Source of the DNA: JAPORY01 sp965215385
Lineage (GTDB): Bacteria; Pseudomonadota; Alphaproteobacteria; Rhodobacterales; Rhodobacteraceae
Assembly: GCA_965215385.1 (NCBI GenBank)
Contig: OZ244059.1
Location: forward strand, 2,108,001-2,172,000
Length of the DNA: 64,000 nucleotides
Direction: 5' to 3'
The position numbers and the translations under genes are program-made. Numbering within the stretch: position 1 is the stretch's first letter; each line of letters starts with the position of its first letter. The notes under the pieces were generated by a model, which saw nothing but the letters and a program-made list of their open reading frames with translations, was not told the DNA's origin and did not search any database. This document shows positions 25,277 to 34,320 of this stretch, piece by piece.

Positions 25277-25732
25277 TCACGCTGTATCCGTATCTTGACA
25301 GCTGGCATCGTAAAAACTCCGTAACAGTTCAAGTGCTCCTGCTGCCGATGTCGTTGAGACGTCTCGCCAGAACTGATCGCTTCCCAAGTCGGAAAAACCG
25401 TCAACGCCTTCAAGATCCGCAGCGGTGACGTTCTTAAATCCCATGGACCAGTCCTTAAACATCCGCTGTTCAACCGAGCTTTCTTCAACCACAACAATGG
25501 TGTGGTGGCGTGCGTCCTTCGAGATGCGCTGCCACACATCGTCGATTTTGTCTTCGGGACCTTCTAACGCCTGAACGAAATTGCCGCGGTCGTAGTCGGC
25601 ATTGAATCGATAGATCAGCAAGCCCGTAATTTCGTCCTCCAAATTGCGCACACGACTGTGCTTGAGCAACGAGGCGAGTTCATCCGTGCTCATGGGCCGA
25701 TGGGCTTGGCTGACATAAACGATGTGCTTCAT
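25277..25732 (-). CDS. BLUF-domain blue-light sensor
   Basis: This 151-residue protein is a single BLUF (blue light using FAD) domain with a short C-terminal extension. Key features: the photoactive tyrosine in IVYVSQA (Y6), NLEDEITGLLIYRFNADYDR with the flavin-binding asparagine and the strand, NFVQALEGPEDKIDDVWQRI with the conserved glutamine of the Tyr-Gln-FAD triad (F-x-Q-x-L-E-G), and MFKDWSMGFKNV with the Trp/Met region. Short BLUF proteins signal by contact with a partner rather than through an attached output domain. It lies just upstream of bchG on the same strand, which fits light control of phototrophy (compare AppA/PpsR), though this is inferred from position only. Confidence 0.9.
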   Translation of the reverse strand: MKHIVYVSQAHRPMSTDELASLLKHSRVRNLEDEITGLLIYRFNADYDRGNFVQALEGPEDKIDDVWQRISKDARHHTIVVVEESSVEQRMFKDWSMGFKNVTAADLEGVDGFSDLGSDQFWRDVSTTSAAGALELLRSFYDASCQDTDTA

Positions 25733-26209
25733 GCGATGTTCGACCTTCGTTCATCCAACGTGTGTGATACGCCATTTGGGGCGCGAGTTATTGCAGGAGA
25801 TACTTTGCCCGCTACCAAACATGGGGCTGCTGTCCGATTTAAACAATGCTTTGCCGACCCGCGGCTTACCAAAGTCACGACCGAAATTGCGGGTCAAAAT
25901 AGATTCTCGGCGGTAGATATAGCCTTGCGCGGGACTGCAATAATTGAAGAAATTCCCACTTCCCGAAAGGTGCGATTCAGAGAAGATCTCGCGCCACTCG
26001 CAGTGAGCTTGTCTGTTGCTTGCAGTTCAAGGGTATACCGACCCGCGACATTTGACATAAAATACGCGGCTCTGCCAGCATCGCGACGCCACTCGGCTGC
26101 ATCTTGGCGGTAACAGGGCTGGTGCGTTCAAGCAGATTATTGGATCGCGAGTCTCTCGGTGCCCTGGCTCCCAGTGTTCCACGACGGCACGGATTCAGGT
26201 CGCCGACGA
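25733..26209. other. Gene-free stretch between BLUF gene and dehydratase
   Basis: No frame here has family features or a good ribosome binding site. It separates the 3' end of the long catabolic locus from the BLUF promoter. Confidence 0.45.
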
Positions 26210-27937
26210 TCATGGTTGAGTCGCCGAGATATTAACTGACTGCAGGAAGGCGAAGTCGCAGCCCTCATCAGCTTGGAGAACTTCCGCAGCATAGAGTCGG
26301 TCATAGCCGCGCCGCCCTTCGAGGGGTACGACATCTGGTGCCCACGCCGAGCGGCGTCGATCAAGTTCGTCGTCATCCACAAGAAGATCAATGCGTTTTT
26401 CTGCAACTGACAGACGAATACGGTCGCCATTTTCCACCAACGCGAGTGTTCCGCCAACGGCAGCTTCCGGCGTAACGTGCAAAACGATGGTGCCGAAGGC
26501 GGTCCCCGACATACGCGCATCGGAAATCCGAACGATATCTTTCACACCCTTGGCGCAGAGTTTTTTGGGGATCGGAAGATATCCGGCTTCGGGCATGCCG
26601 GCTGTACTTTTCGGACCGGCGTTTTTCAAAACCATGAAGTCGTCTTCGGTGATATCAAGATCTGGATCGTCCACCCGCGTTGCTAAGTCGGCAAGCGACT
26701 CGAAGACGACGGCGCGCCCCTCGCACTCAAACAACCTGCAGTCGGCTGCCGAGCGCTTCAAAATCGCCCCTTGCGGTGCGAGGTTGCCAAAAAGTGCAAC
26801 CAGCCCGCCCTGCGGCTCGAATGGCTCATCGGCCCTAGCGATGATGCGGTGATCAACATAGCTAGGATTAGTTTCCAATCGGTCGCCAAGTACTTCGCCC
26901 GTGACGGAGACTGTATCAAGGTGCAATAGTGGCTTCAATTCGCTCAGTACTGCACTCATTCCCCCCGCATAAAAGAAGTCTTCCATATAGTTTGAACCGA
27001 CGGGTTTTAAGTTCACGAGCACTGGTGTCGTATCCGAGAGTTGGTTTAGGTGCGTTAGCGACACCGGTATATTCAGCCGTCCCGCCAGAGCTGTGAGGTG
27101 AAGGATTGCGTTGGTCGAACCGCCAAGAGCTAACAGCACCCGCAGCGCGTTTTCGATAGAGTTCGCAGTGATTATTTGGCTTGGACGGATCGGGCGTTGG
27201 ATCATTTGTGCTGCGGCAAAACCCGAGGCTTCCCCCGCTCGTAATCGGTCAGCGTGGATTGCGGGGATGGCGGCGGTGCCGGGAAGCGACATCCCAAGTG
27301 CTTCGGCGATACACGCCATAGTCGAGGCGGTGCCCATGACCGCGCAGGTTCCAGCTGTGGTGGCCAGCTTACCTTCGATCTGAGTGATTTCGGTATCCGA
27401 GACTTTGCCAGCGCGGTACTCACCCCAGAAGCGTCGACAATCCGTGCACGCCCCCAGACGCTCGGCGTTGTGGCGCGAGGTCATCATCGGTCCGGCTACT
27501 AACTGAACAGCGGGTACATCTGCCGAGGCCGCGCCCATTAGTTGTGCGGGAACGGTCTTGTCACAACCGCCAAGTAGCACGACCGCGTCCATTGGTTGAG
27601 CGCGAATCATTTCCTCGGTGTCCATCGACATTAAGTTGCGGAACTTGAGACTGGTGGGGGAAAGGAAGACTTCACCCAGCGAAATCGTTGGAAACTCGAC
27701 CGGTAGACCACCGCCGAGCAAAACGCCGCGTTTTACCGCGTCTAGCAGTTCTGGAAAATGCCGGTGGCAATTGTTGAAGCCCGAAAAACTGTTCGCGATG
27801 CCGACGATGGGTTTCTTCAGCAATTTTGGGCTATACCCCATAGACGCCGCAAATGATCTGCGAAGGTACAACGAGAAATCGACATCACCGTAGTTGGTCA
27901 GGCCTTGAGCAAAACCACGCCCGCTCTCATCGGTCAT
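26210..27937 (-). CDS. IlvD/Edd-family dehydratase, sugar-acid type (arabinonate/xylonate-like)
   Basis: The 575-residue enzyme belongs to the Fe-S IlvD/Edd dehydratases, which convert a 2,3-dihydroxy acid to a 2-keto-3-deoxy acid. Cluster ligands are visible in VVLLGGCDKTVPAQLMGAAS and ATTAGTCAVMGTASTMACIA. The segment ACTDCRRFWGEYRAGKVSD is characteristic of the aldonate dehydratase branch (L-arabinonate, D-xylonate) and not of branched-chain IlvD, of which a separate copy exists at 43.5-45.3 kb. It is the last gene of the locus led by the IclR regulator and starts 6 bp after the aldehyde dehydrogenase. Its substrate is presumably a hydroxylated carboxylate generated by the pathway. Confidence 0.85.
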   Translation of the reverse strand: MTDESGRGFAQGLTNYGDVDFSLYLRRSFAASMGYSPKLLKKPIVGIANSFSGFNNCHRHFPELLDAVKRGVLLGGGLPVEFPTISLGEVFLSPTSLKFRNLMSMDTEEMIRAQPMDAVVLLGGCDKTVPAQLMGAASADVPAVQLVAGPMMTSRHNAERLGACTDCRRFWGEYRAGKVSDTEITQIEGKLATTAGTCAVMGTASTMACIAEALGMSLPGTAAIPAIHADRLRAGEASGFAAAQMIQRPIRPSQIITANSIENALRVLLALGGSTNAILHLTALAGRLNIPVSLTHLNQLSDTTPVLVNLKPVGSNYMEDFFYAGGMSAVLSELKPLLHLDTVSVTGEVLGDRLETNPSYVDHRIIARADEPFEPQGGLVALFGNLAPQGAILKRSAADCRLFECEGRAVVFESLADLATRVDDPDLDITEDDFMVLKNAGPKSTAGMPEAGYLPIPKKLCAKGVKDIVRISDARMSGTAFGTIVLHVTPEAAVGGTLALVENGDRIRLSVAEKRIDLLVDDDELDRRRSAWAPDVVPLEGRRGYDRLYAAEVLQADEGCDFAFLQSVNISATQP

Positions 27938-27943
27938 CTGGGA

Positions 27944-29386
27944 CTATCCTGCCAGTTTCATCTTGACATATTTCGGGCTGAGATAATCGTGGATGCCAAG
28001 GCTGCCGCCTTCACGCCCCATACCGCTCTCTTTGACGCCGCCAAAAGGAGCCTCAGCGGTTGCCAACAACATCTCGTTTACCCCGACCATTCCGACCTCA
28101 AGGTCTTCGTAGGCGCGGGTTGCAACGCTGAGATCATTCGAAAAGACATAACCCGCCAATCCGAACGGTAGAGAATTGGCGCGCGAAATTACCTCGTCAT
28201 AGTCGGTGAATGTGGTAATTGGAGCGACCGGCCCAAACGGTTCTTGGGTCATGACCAAAGCGTCGTCGTGGACCCGGCCGAGAACCGTCGGTTCGATAAA
28301 GTAGCCCTTGTTGAATCCAACTGGCGGTTTACCGCCAGCCAACAGTTCAGCTCCGCGATCAACGGCATCTTTGATCATTTCTTGAATGGTCTCTAACCCA
28401 CGCAGGTTAGCCATTGGACCGACTTGGACGCCGTCTTCAAGCCCGCGACCAACCTTGAGCGTGGCGGCGATTTCGGCGAAGCGTGCCGAAAAAGCATCGT
28501 AGCCCTTCTCATGAACGTAAAAGCGGGTGGGGGAAATACAAACCTGCCCACAGTTGCGAAACTTGGTCGGCGCACAGAGATTCGCTGCTGCGACGGGGTC
28601 GAAGTCATCGAAGATCAATACTGGGCCGTGCCCGCCCAGCTCCATTGATACGCGCTTAACGCCTTCGGCAGCGAGCGCGAGGATTTTCTTACCCACTGGA
28701 ACCGAACCGGTAACAGACACTTTTCGTACAATCGACGAGCGGACCAGATGGTCGGCAATAGCACTCGAATGCCCTGTTACCATATTGACCACTCCGGTCG
28801 GAACACCTGCATCGGCACAGGCTTGTACAATAGCGGCACAACTTGCGGGGGTCTCACCTGCCGGTTTTATGATAATCGAACAACCGGCTGCTAAGGCGGC
28901 AGCAATTTTGCGTGACGGCAGAAGGGCAGGAAAATTCCATGCTGAAAACGCTGCGACAACACCGACGGGCTGATACACGACGGCCATGCGGCTCTCGTCG
29001 GTGCGCGGCTGGATGATCTGACCATAGATGCGCTTGGCCTCTTCTGAGTGCCATTCAAATTGATCAGCCGCCGCACTGGTTTCACCACGGGCTTCGGTAA
29101 GCGGCTTGCCGGTCTCGAGCGACATCAGTTCCCCGATCTCAGATTGTCGTTCGCGCATCAGCTCGGCGACTCGACGAAGTATGGCGGCACGCTGCCAAGT
29201 ACCAGTCTTGCGCCAAACTTCAAAACCGTCCTGCGCCGCGGCGAGAGCGGAATCAAGGTCGTCGACGGTCGCAACCGCGATTGTTCCGATAACATCTTCG
29301 GTCGCAGGATCATTTACCGGCCAGGTCACCCCGTCTGCGCTCGCCTGCCAGTCGCCGCCGATAAAAAGATTGATGTTCTGATACAT
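27944..29386 (-). CDS. NAD(P)-dependent aldehyde dehydrogenase (GabD-like)
   Basis: This 480-residue soluble enzyme oxidises an aldehyde to its acid. The family hallmarks are all present: VAAFSAWNFPALLPSRKIAA and IIIKPAGETPASC for the cofactor pocket, TGSVPVGKKI, the general base glutamate in SMELGGHGPVLIF, and the nucleophilic cysteine in FRNCGQVCISPTRFYVHEKG. It is closest in style to succinate- or 2-oxoglutarate-semialdehyde dehydrogenases. In a dehydratase-containing locus it would fit oxidation of a semialdehyde formed after dehydration. It lies between the TPP enzyme (10 bp upstream) and the dehydratase (6 bp downstream). Confidence 0.9.
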   Translation of the reverse strand: MYQNINLFIGGDWQASADGVTWPVNDPATEDVIGTIAVATVDDLDSALAAAQDGFEVWRKTGTWQRAAILRRVAELMRERQSEIGELMSLETGKPLTEARGETSAAADQFEWHSEEAKRIYGQIIQPRTDESRMAVVYQPVGVVAAFSAWNFPALLPSRKIAAALAAGCSIIIKPAGETPASCAAIVQACADAGVPTGVVNMVTGHSSAIADHLVRSSIVRKVSVTGSVPVGKKILALAAEGVKRVSMELGGHGPVLIFDDFDPVAAANLCAPTKFRNCGQVCISPTRFYVHEKGYDAFSARFAEIAATLKVGRGLEDGVQVGPMANLRGLETIQEMIKDAVDRGAELLAGGKPPVGFNKGYFIEPTVLGRVHDDALVMTQEPFGPVAPITTFTDYDEVISRANSLPFGLAGYVFSNDLSVATRAYEDLEVGMVGVNEMLLATAEAPFGGVKESGMGREGGSLGIHDYLSPKYVKMKLAG

Positions 29387-29396
29387 ACAAATTCTC

Positions 29397-31283
29397 TCAG
29401 ATTCTTGTGGTCAAGTAGCGACCTTCCACATCTTCAACCCAGTTGCCGACGTTCCAAACCCCATAGGCTCCCATTCCCGCCATTGGGTCTTTGCCAGCAT
29501 AAACAGGGATATGAACGAGGGATAAACCGGCAAAAGCGTGGGCTACTTCCAATACGGCCTCCAGTTTCGAGCGGCTAAAGCCGCCGTGAAAAGCCTGCAC
29601 GCCACTAACCGCGTTCGCTAACGCCACGTAGTCAACGGCTACGCGATCGTTAGTTCTAAATTCGCGTTGGTATTGCGCCATTTGTAATCCGGTAATCGCC
29701 GCCATCCGCCGGTTATCAAAAAGCGCGACCATGCCGCGCACGCCGTGTTCGACGGCATCAATCAGAATCTGTGGGTTCATCATAAACGACCCATCGCCGG
29801 TAAAGGCAATGGCGTATTTGGCGTTCTGTACCTGCGCCCCGCTGAGTAAGGCAGAAGCGGCAAAACCCATATACGAAGCACCGGCTTCGGTATAGGTTTG
29901 AAACGGTGTCGCATCTTCGACCACCTGAAAGCCGTTGGCTTGGACGTCGCCAGCGTCAAAAAACTTGATTGCGTCAACCGAATTGGCAAATTGCGATACG
30001 GTATGGATCGCCGCTGGTTGCGTGAGGACGGGCTGCTGCCAAGTCGTGTCATATAGCGGTGCTGCTTCGACGCGGACCAACTTAAATGTCGTCCATTCCG
30101 CTTTTTTCGACGTGCACTCGCGGCACCAGTCCGCACGCAATTCCGCACCGGTATCCTCACCTAATTCGCGAAGCAAAGCGTCAATAACCGCCGTTATGTC
30201 ACCCGGCAGGCAGATGGTGTTGGCGTAGTGCGTGAGATCGCCGAGATCACCGTTTATATTAAGGACCGCCGCAGCCCTGAGATAGCCTACCCCGGAGCAA
30301 TCGGCCTGACAGACGCCGCGGCTACCAATCATGATTACAGCATTCGCATTTTCCATCGCGAAGTTTCCCGAGATCGAACCTTTGGAGCCACCGACATGCA
30401 TATTCAGCGGATCTCGGTCAGTAAGCACGCCGGTAGAACCGGGCGAGAGTATGACCGGTGCTCCAATTTTTGCGGCCAATTTTCGGACCGCCGCGTAGTG
30501 ATCGCGGGTGCCGCCGCCCGCCTTGATAGCAATGCGGTTGTGGGAGCGTAGGAATGCGACGGCATCGGCAAAGTCATTAGACTGCGCGGGTATGACGGCC
30601 GGGAGGTGGTGTCTTGCCGGTAGGGTCGTGAGGTTCACTTTGCAACGCTCTGGTTGGGTATTGATCGGTAGCAAAATGTAAAACGGCCCAGCTCGATAAG
30701 GATGGTGTACGCAGGCAGTACCTCGTCGTAAGCAGTCTCGCAATGCCCGCGGCGTGTGCAAGGTGTAGGACCGTCCCATTAATGCTGTGATTTTGCCGAA
30801 GACGCCCTGTTCGCGCTTCGGCACTTGCTGCAGGTTGTAGCCTTCTCCGCCAGTCGTTTCGTCGCCATAGATGTGATAGACACCGATGCCGTTTGAAGCT
30901 GCAGCCAAGGATCCGGCCATCGCTTGCAATCCGCCGGGGCCGATTGAGGTAACAACCGCTGGAGTTTGACGGTGAACCCACGCATAGGCAGTGGCGGCAT
31001 GGGCCATCTCGACCTCATTACGGCAGTTGATGACATTTATCACCCCTTCGGCTTCATAAATGCGTAAAACCTCGCCGAGATCTGTTGATCCATGACCGAA
31101 AATCGCAAAATATTGTCGCACTCCTTGTCTCAGTAGTCCGATCACCAGTGCCTCAGAAAGTGTGAGGGTCTCCGTGTTACTTGTCGGCGCAAGCCCCTCC
31201 TTCCAAGGATCGATAGAGAGTCGCTTGGCGCGGGCGCCCATCGCGCTCTCGGTTGTGTCGGGTGCGGGGGTCTTGTCATGCAT
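29397..31283 (-). CDS. Thiamine diphosphate-dependent enzyme, IolD-like
   Basis: The 628-residue protein has the three domains of acetolactate-synthase-type enzymes. The N-terminal pyrimidine domain has the catalytic glutamate in NCRNEVEMAHAATAYAW; the central domain is near residues 230-370; the C-terminal domain binds the diphosphate through GDGSFMMNPQILIDAVEHG...DNRRM. Length and the SIGPGGLQAMAGSLAA and YGDETTGGEGYNLQQVPKRE regions resemble IolD, the trihydroxycyclohexanedione hydrolase of inositol breakdown, which opens a cyclic 1,2-diketone. No other iol gene is nearby, so it likely acts on a different diketone or 2-keto acid. It shares eight bases with the end of tctA. Confidence 0.8.
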   Translation of the reverse strand: MHDKTPAPDTTESAMGARAKRLSIDPWKEGLAPTSNTETLTLSEALVIGLLRQGVRQYFAIFGHGSTDLGEVLRIYEAEGVINVINCRNEVEMAHAATAYAWVHRQTPAVVTSIGPGGLQAMAGSLAAASNGIGVYHIYGDETTGGEGYNLQQVPKREQGVFGKITALMGRSYTLHTPRALRDCLRRGTACVHHPYRAGPFYILLPINTQPERCKVNLTTLPARHHLPAVIPAQSNDFADAVAFLRSHNRIAIKAGGGTRDHYAAVRKLAAKIGAPVILSPGSTGVLTDRDPLNMHVGGSKGSISGNFAMENANAVIMIGSRGVCQADCSGVGYLRAAAVLNINGDLGDLTHYANTICLPGDITAVIDALLRELGEDTGAELRADWCRECTSKKAEWTTFKLVRVEAAPLYDTTWQQPVLTQPAAIHTVSQFANSVDAIKFFDAGDVQANGFQVVEDATPFQTYTEAGASYMGFAASALLSGAQVQNAKYAIAFTGDGSFMMNPQILIDAVEHGVRGMVALFDNRRMAAITGLQMAQYQREFRTNDRVAVDYVALANAVSGVQAFHGGFSRSKLEAVLEVAHAFAGLSLVHIPVYAGKDPMAGMGAYGVWNVGNWVEDVEGRYLTTRI

Positions 31284-32820
31284 CGGGGGTCTCTAGTTGT
31301 TGTGACGGTTTGATTTTTCGCGTGACCTCGGATCGCAGTTGTAAGCCGATGACCAATAGTGCCAGTGCGAAGAAAGCCATCACCGTTGGCGAGGTATAGA
31401 AGATATCAACACTGCCGTTTGAGAGCATCATTGCGGTACGGAACTCGTCCTCAAGTGTTGGGCCAAGTACCATGCCCAAAATGATGGGCGTGATCGGCAC
31501 CCGCAGAGCGATCAGAAAGTAGGCTAGTACGCCGATTAAGCCCATTGCATAGATGTCAAATGCCGAGTTGCGAATTGAGTAGGCGCCGATGGCGCACAGA
31601 ACTAGAACTACGAACGCGAGCATCTCGCGTGGAATTTTGAGTACGTGGACAAAAATACGGATGCCAACTAGCTGCAGACTGAGCACCCAGATATATGCCA
31701 ACACGACAGCGACATAGATGCCGTACACTTCCGATGCATGGTTCATAAACAAGGCTGGTCCGGGCGTAATGCCGTGGATCATCAGTCCAGCCAACACGAT
31801 GGCGGTTGCGGGGTCTCCGGGAATACCGAGCGAGAGAAGCGGGATGAGTGTGCCGCCAGTAACAGCGTTGTTGGCAGTTTCGGGGGCGATGACGCCTTCA
31901 ATGTTGCCCCTACCAAACTGTTGTGGCCGCTTTGAGAACCGTTTGGCATGGTCATAGGCGAGAAACGAGGCAATCGGACCTCCCGCCCCTGGTATGGCAC
32001 CGATGCCAGTACCGAGTACCGAGCAGCGGATCATCAGCCAGGCATTGCGTATCAGCAGTCCGACTTTTGGCAGTTCGACTTTGACACGAACTACACGAGT
32101 ATTGTGCGACGGTGTGTTGTTGCCCTCCGATAGGGCTTCAATCACGAATGGTATCGCAAACACACCGATCATCGCGACGAGAAGGTTTACCCCCTGCAGC
32201 ATGTTGACACTACCGAAGGTCATGCGGGGCACGCCTTCGATAGTATCAATCCCAATAGTCATGACCATCAGGCCCAAGACGCCAGCGATCAAGCCTTTGA
32301 CGAGACTATCGCCGCAGAGTCCACAGATGGTGGACATGCCGAACAATACCAAGGCAAAAATCTCGGCGGGTCCGAACCCAATCGCTAGCTGTGATACCAG
32401 ATCGACGGATACGACCATTACCACCAGACTAAAAATTCCACCAAATACCGAGACGATGACGGCTGTTCCCAGTGCAATCGAAGCCTCGCCTTGCTTTGTC
32501 ATCGGATGACCGTCGAGAACGGTTGCGGCGGCTGAGGGCGTGCCGGGAATACCAAGAAGAATGGCCGAGACTGAGCCGCCAGTCATGCCTCCGATGTAAG
32601 TCCCCAAGAGCAAACCCATCGCCGGAACCGGATCCATGCTGAAGGTCATCGGCAGGGCCAATGCAAGTGCGACTGTAAAGGTTAACCCTGGGGTCGAACC
32701 AAATATGAGACCAACAAGGGCGCCGAGGCCAATGGCACCAATGGCCAACGGCGTCAGCGCGAGAGAAAGAGCTTGCAGGAAGAGATCCAATGACTTACCC
32801 GAGGTTGAACCACGTGCCAT
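31276..32820 (-). CDS. tctA: Tripartite tricarboxylate transporter large permease TctA
   Basis: TctA is the main channel of a secondary, binding-protein-dependent carboxylate importer. The 514-residue protein has about twelve hydrophobic segments and the family signatures GTYIGGMTGGSVSAILLGIPGTPSA (seen in pieces near residues 72-96) and GIGAIPGAGGPIASFLAYDHAKR (near 275). The conserved second repeat includes LSLGIPGDPATAIVLAG. The ATG at 32820 overlaps tctB by 26 bp; a TTG at about residue 11 (LDLFLQALSLALTPL) would fit the common TctA start better. It is followed by the TPP enzyme. Confidence 0.92.
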   Translation of the reverse strand: MARGSTSGKSLDLFLQALSLALTPLAIGAIGLGALVGLIFGSTPGLTFTVALALALPMTFSMDPVPAMGLLLGTYIGGMTGGSVSAILLGIPGTPSAAATVLDGHPMTKQGEASIALGTAVIVSVFGGIFSLVVMVVSVDLVSQLAIGFGPAEIFALVLFGMSTICGLCGDSLVKGLIAGVLGLMVMTIGIDTIEGVPRMTFGSVNMLQGVNLLVAMIGVFAIPFVIEALSEGNNTPSHNTRVVRVKVELPKVGLLIRNAWLMIRCSVLGTGIGAIPGAGGPIASFLAYDHAKRFSKRPQQFGRGNIEGVIAPETANNAVTGGTLIPLLSLGIPGDPATAIVLAGLMIHGITPGPALFMNHASEVYGIYVAVVLAYIWVLSLQLVGIRIFVHVLKIPREMLAFVVLVLCAIGAYSIRNSAFDIYAMGLIGVLAYFLIALRVPITPIILGMVLGPTLEDEFRTAMMLSNGSVDIFYTSPTVMAFFALALLVIGLQLRSEVTRKIKPSQQLETPDA

Positions 32821-33298
32821 TCGCGAGATAGATACCGAGCAATTTCTCGAAGATCACCCAGCAGCCTGCTGTCAGCCCAAACGGCAGAGCCACGAGTTTG
32901 GGTATTGAACGTACGCGCAGATGCACGATCATCATCAAGAGTACAATGATTGGTGTTGCCAATACGAAACCAATCTTCTCAAGCAGGAAGCCATAGAGCG
33001 CGATTTCAACGAGGAGTAACAGAGCGGGAATCCACCGCAACCCATTGCTATGAGTCGACTGATCTTTCGACTCGCTTGCTCTGGAAGCGGCGTCCGCTTT
33101 TGGATCGCGAACCCACCTCGCCACCAGAATGACGGCGAGCACCAGCAGAATAATTCCGAACGTCAGCGGGAACGCTCGAGCGCCGATCTCGCCGTCACCA
33201 AAACCTTTCGGAATTGTGCTCATGACCCACCAGGTCCAGAATGAGGCCAGAATCGCGAGCACTACTCCGAGTCCGATATCCTGCACCCGGCCGGTCAT
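32795..33298 (-). CDS. tctB: Tripartite tricarboxylate transporter small permease TctB
   Basis: The 167-residue protein has four hydrophobic helices (about residues 9-28, 43-62, 91-120, 135-155), the standard layout of TctB. DGEIGARAFPLTFGIILLVL is the typical P-x-x-(F/P)P start of the second helix. It assists TctA in the membrane; its precise role is unknown. The gene lies between tctC (21 bp away) and tctA (overlapping). Confidence 0.88.
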   Translation of the reverse strand: MTGRVQDIGLGVVLAILASFWTWWVMSTIPKGFGDGEIGARAFPLTFGIILLVLAVILVARWVRDPKADAASRASESKDQSTHSNGLRWIPALLLLVEIALYGFLLEKIGFVLATPIIVLLMMIVHLRVRSIPKLVALPFGLTAGCWVIFEKLLGIYLANGTWFNLG

Positions 33299-33319
33299 GG
33301 TTTTGTTCCCTGATTTCTG

Positions 33320-34285
33320 TTACTTGGCCAAGCCCAATCGTTGCAGGAGTGCACCATAAAAGGCGTCGTCGCTTTCGATCAACGCACCAAAGTCCGTTGC
33401 ATCCATGAAAGCTGGCGAAAAACCGATGTTCTTTGACGCCTCTTGAAATGCCGCCGTTGCAACGGCGGCTTCGGCAGCGGCCTGAAGTTTTTTCACGGCG
33501 TCATCGGGGGTACCGGCGGGTGCGGCTAGACCGCGCCACATGGAGATGTCGACATCAACACCCTGTTCCTGCGCTGTTGGCACGTCCGCAAGCACACCAA
33601 CTCGCTCTGACCCAGTGACCGCCAGCACATTAAGGTCGCCCGATTGAACGTAAGAGGCGAATTGGCCGGGCCACTGAATCGCCGCATCAATACGCCCCGC
33701 GAGGAGTTCAACCGGTGCTTTACCTTTCCCGTAGGAAATGTAGGAAACTCTATCGGTCAGCCCCATGGCGTCAAACAGCGCAGCAGAAGTTAAATGCGTG
33801 AACGATCCCTTGCCGGAAATTCCAACTTTGAGTTTTCCGTCCATCGCTTTCACGCCAGCGGCAAAATCGTCAAGGTTAGTCCAGCCAGTTGCGGCATTAA
33901 CTGCAAGCGCCGGAATTTCTGTTGAAATACGTGCGATTGGAGTGAAGGCGGTATAATCAAATTCCACGCGTCCAGTATGGTGGGTCGTGCTGATGGAGTT
34001 TGAGTTCCATACGATACTATACCCATCTGGTGCAGTGCCGACGACGTGGGAATAACCCACTGCCCCGCCGCCACCGGTGCGGCTTACCGGCACGACCGGT
34101 TGCCCAAGTGCGTCGGACATCAATTCGGACAGGAGTTGCGCGATCGTGTTCGCCGTCCCCCCGAATAGGACTGTCATGTCGACTGGTTTCTCGGGATAAT
34201 CAGCCTGGGCCATTCCTCCGAATGCAATGACCGCAGACGAAATCGCAGCAACTAGGCTGCTCTTAAGTGTGTTTTTGAGCGTCAT
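33320..34285 (-). CDS. tctC: Tripartite tricarboxylate transporter binding protein TctC
   Basis: A periplasmic solute-binding protein of the Bug/TctC family, 321 residues, with signal peptide MTLKNTLKSSLVAAISSAVI and cleavage near AQA-DYPEKPV. The mature start DYPEKPVDMTVLFGGTANTI, the RTGGGGAVGYSHVVGTAPDGYSI region and the two lobes joined near VKKLQ are family-typical. The ligand of this family is commonly a dicarboxylate or aromatic carboxylate. An AGGAGGAAAATATG ribosome binding site marks the start. It probably captures the substrate catabolised by the surrounding enzymes. Confidence 0.9.
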   Translation of the reverse strand: MTLKNTLKSSLVAAISSAVIAFGGMAQADYPEKPVDMTVLFGGTANTIAQLLSELMSDALGQPVVPVSRTGGGGAVGYSHVVGTAPDGYSIVWNSNSISTTHHTGRVEFDYTAFTPIARISTEIPALAVNAATGWTNLDDFAAGVKAMDGKLKVGISGKGSFTHLTSAALFDAMGLTDRVSYISYGKGKAPVELLAGRIDAAIQWPGQFASYVQSGDLNVLAVTGSERVGVLADVPTAQEQGVDVDISMWRGLAAPAGTPDDAVKKLQAAAEAAVATAAFQEASKNIGFSPAFMDATDFGALIESDDAFYGALLQRLGLAK

Positions 34286-34320
34286 ATTTTCCTCCTTTTG
34301 GGTGTTTGTGATCTCATGGA

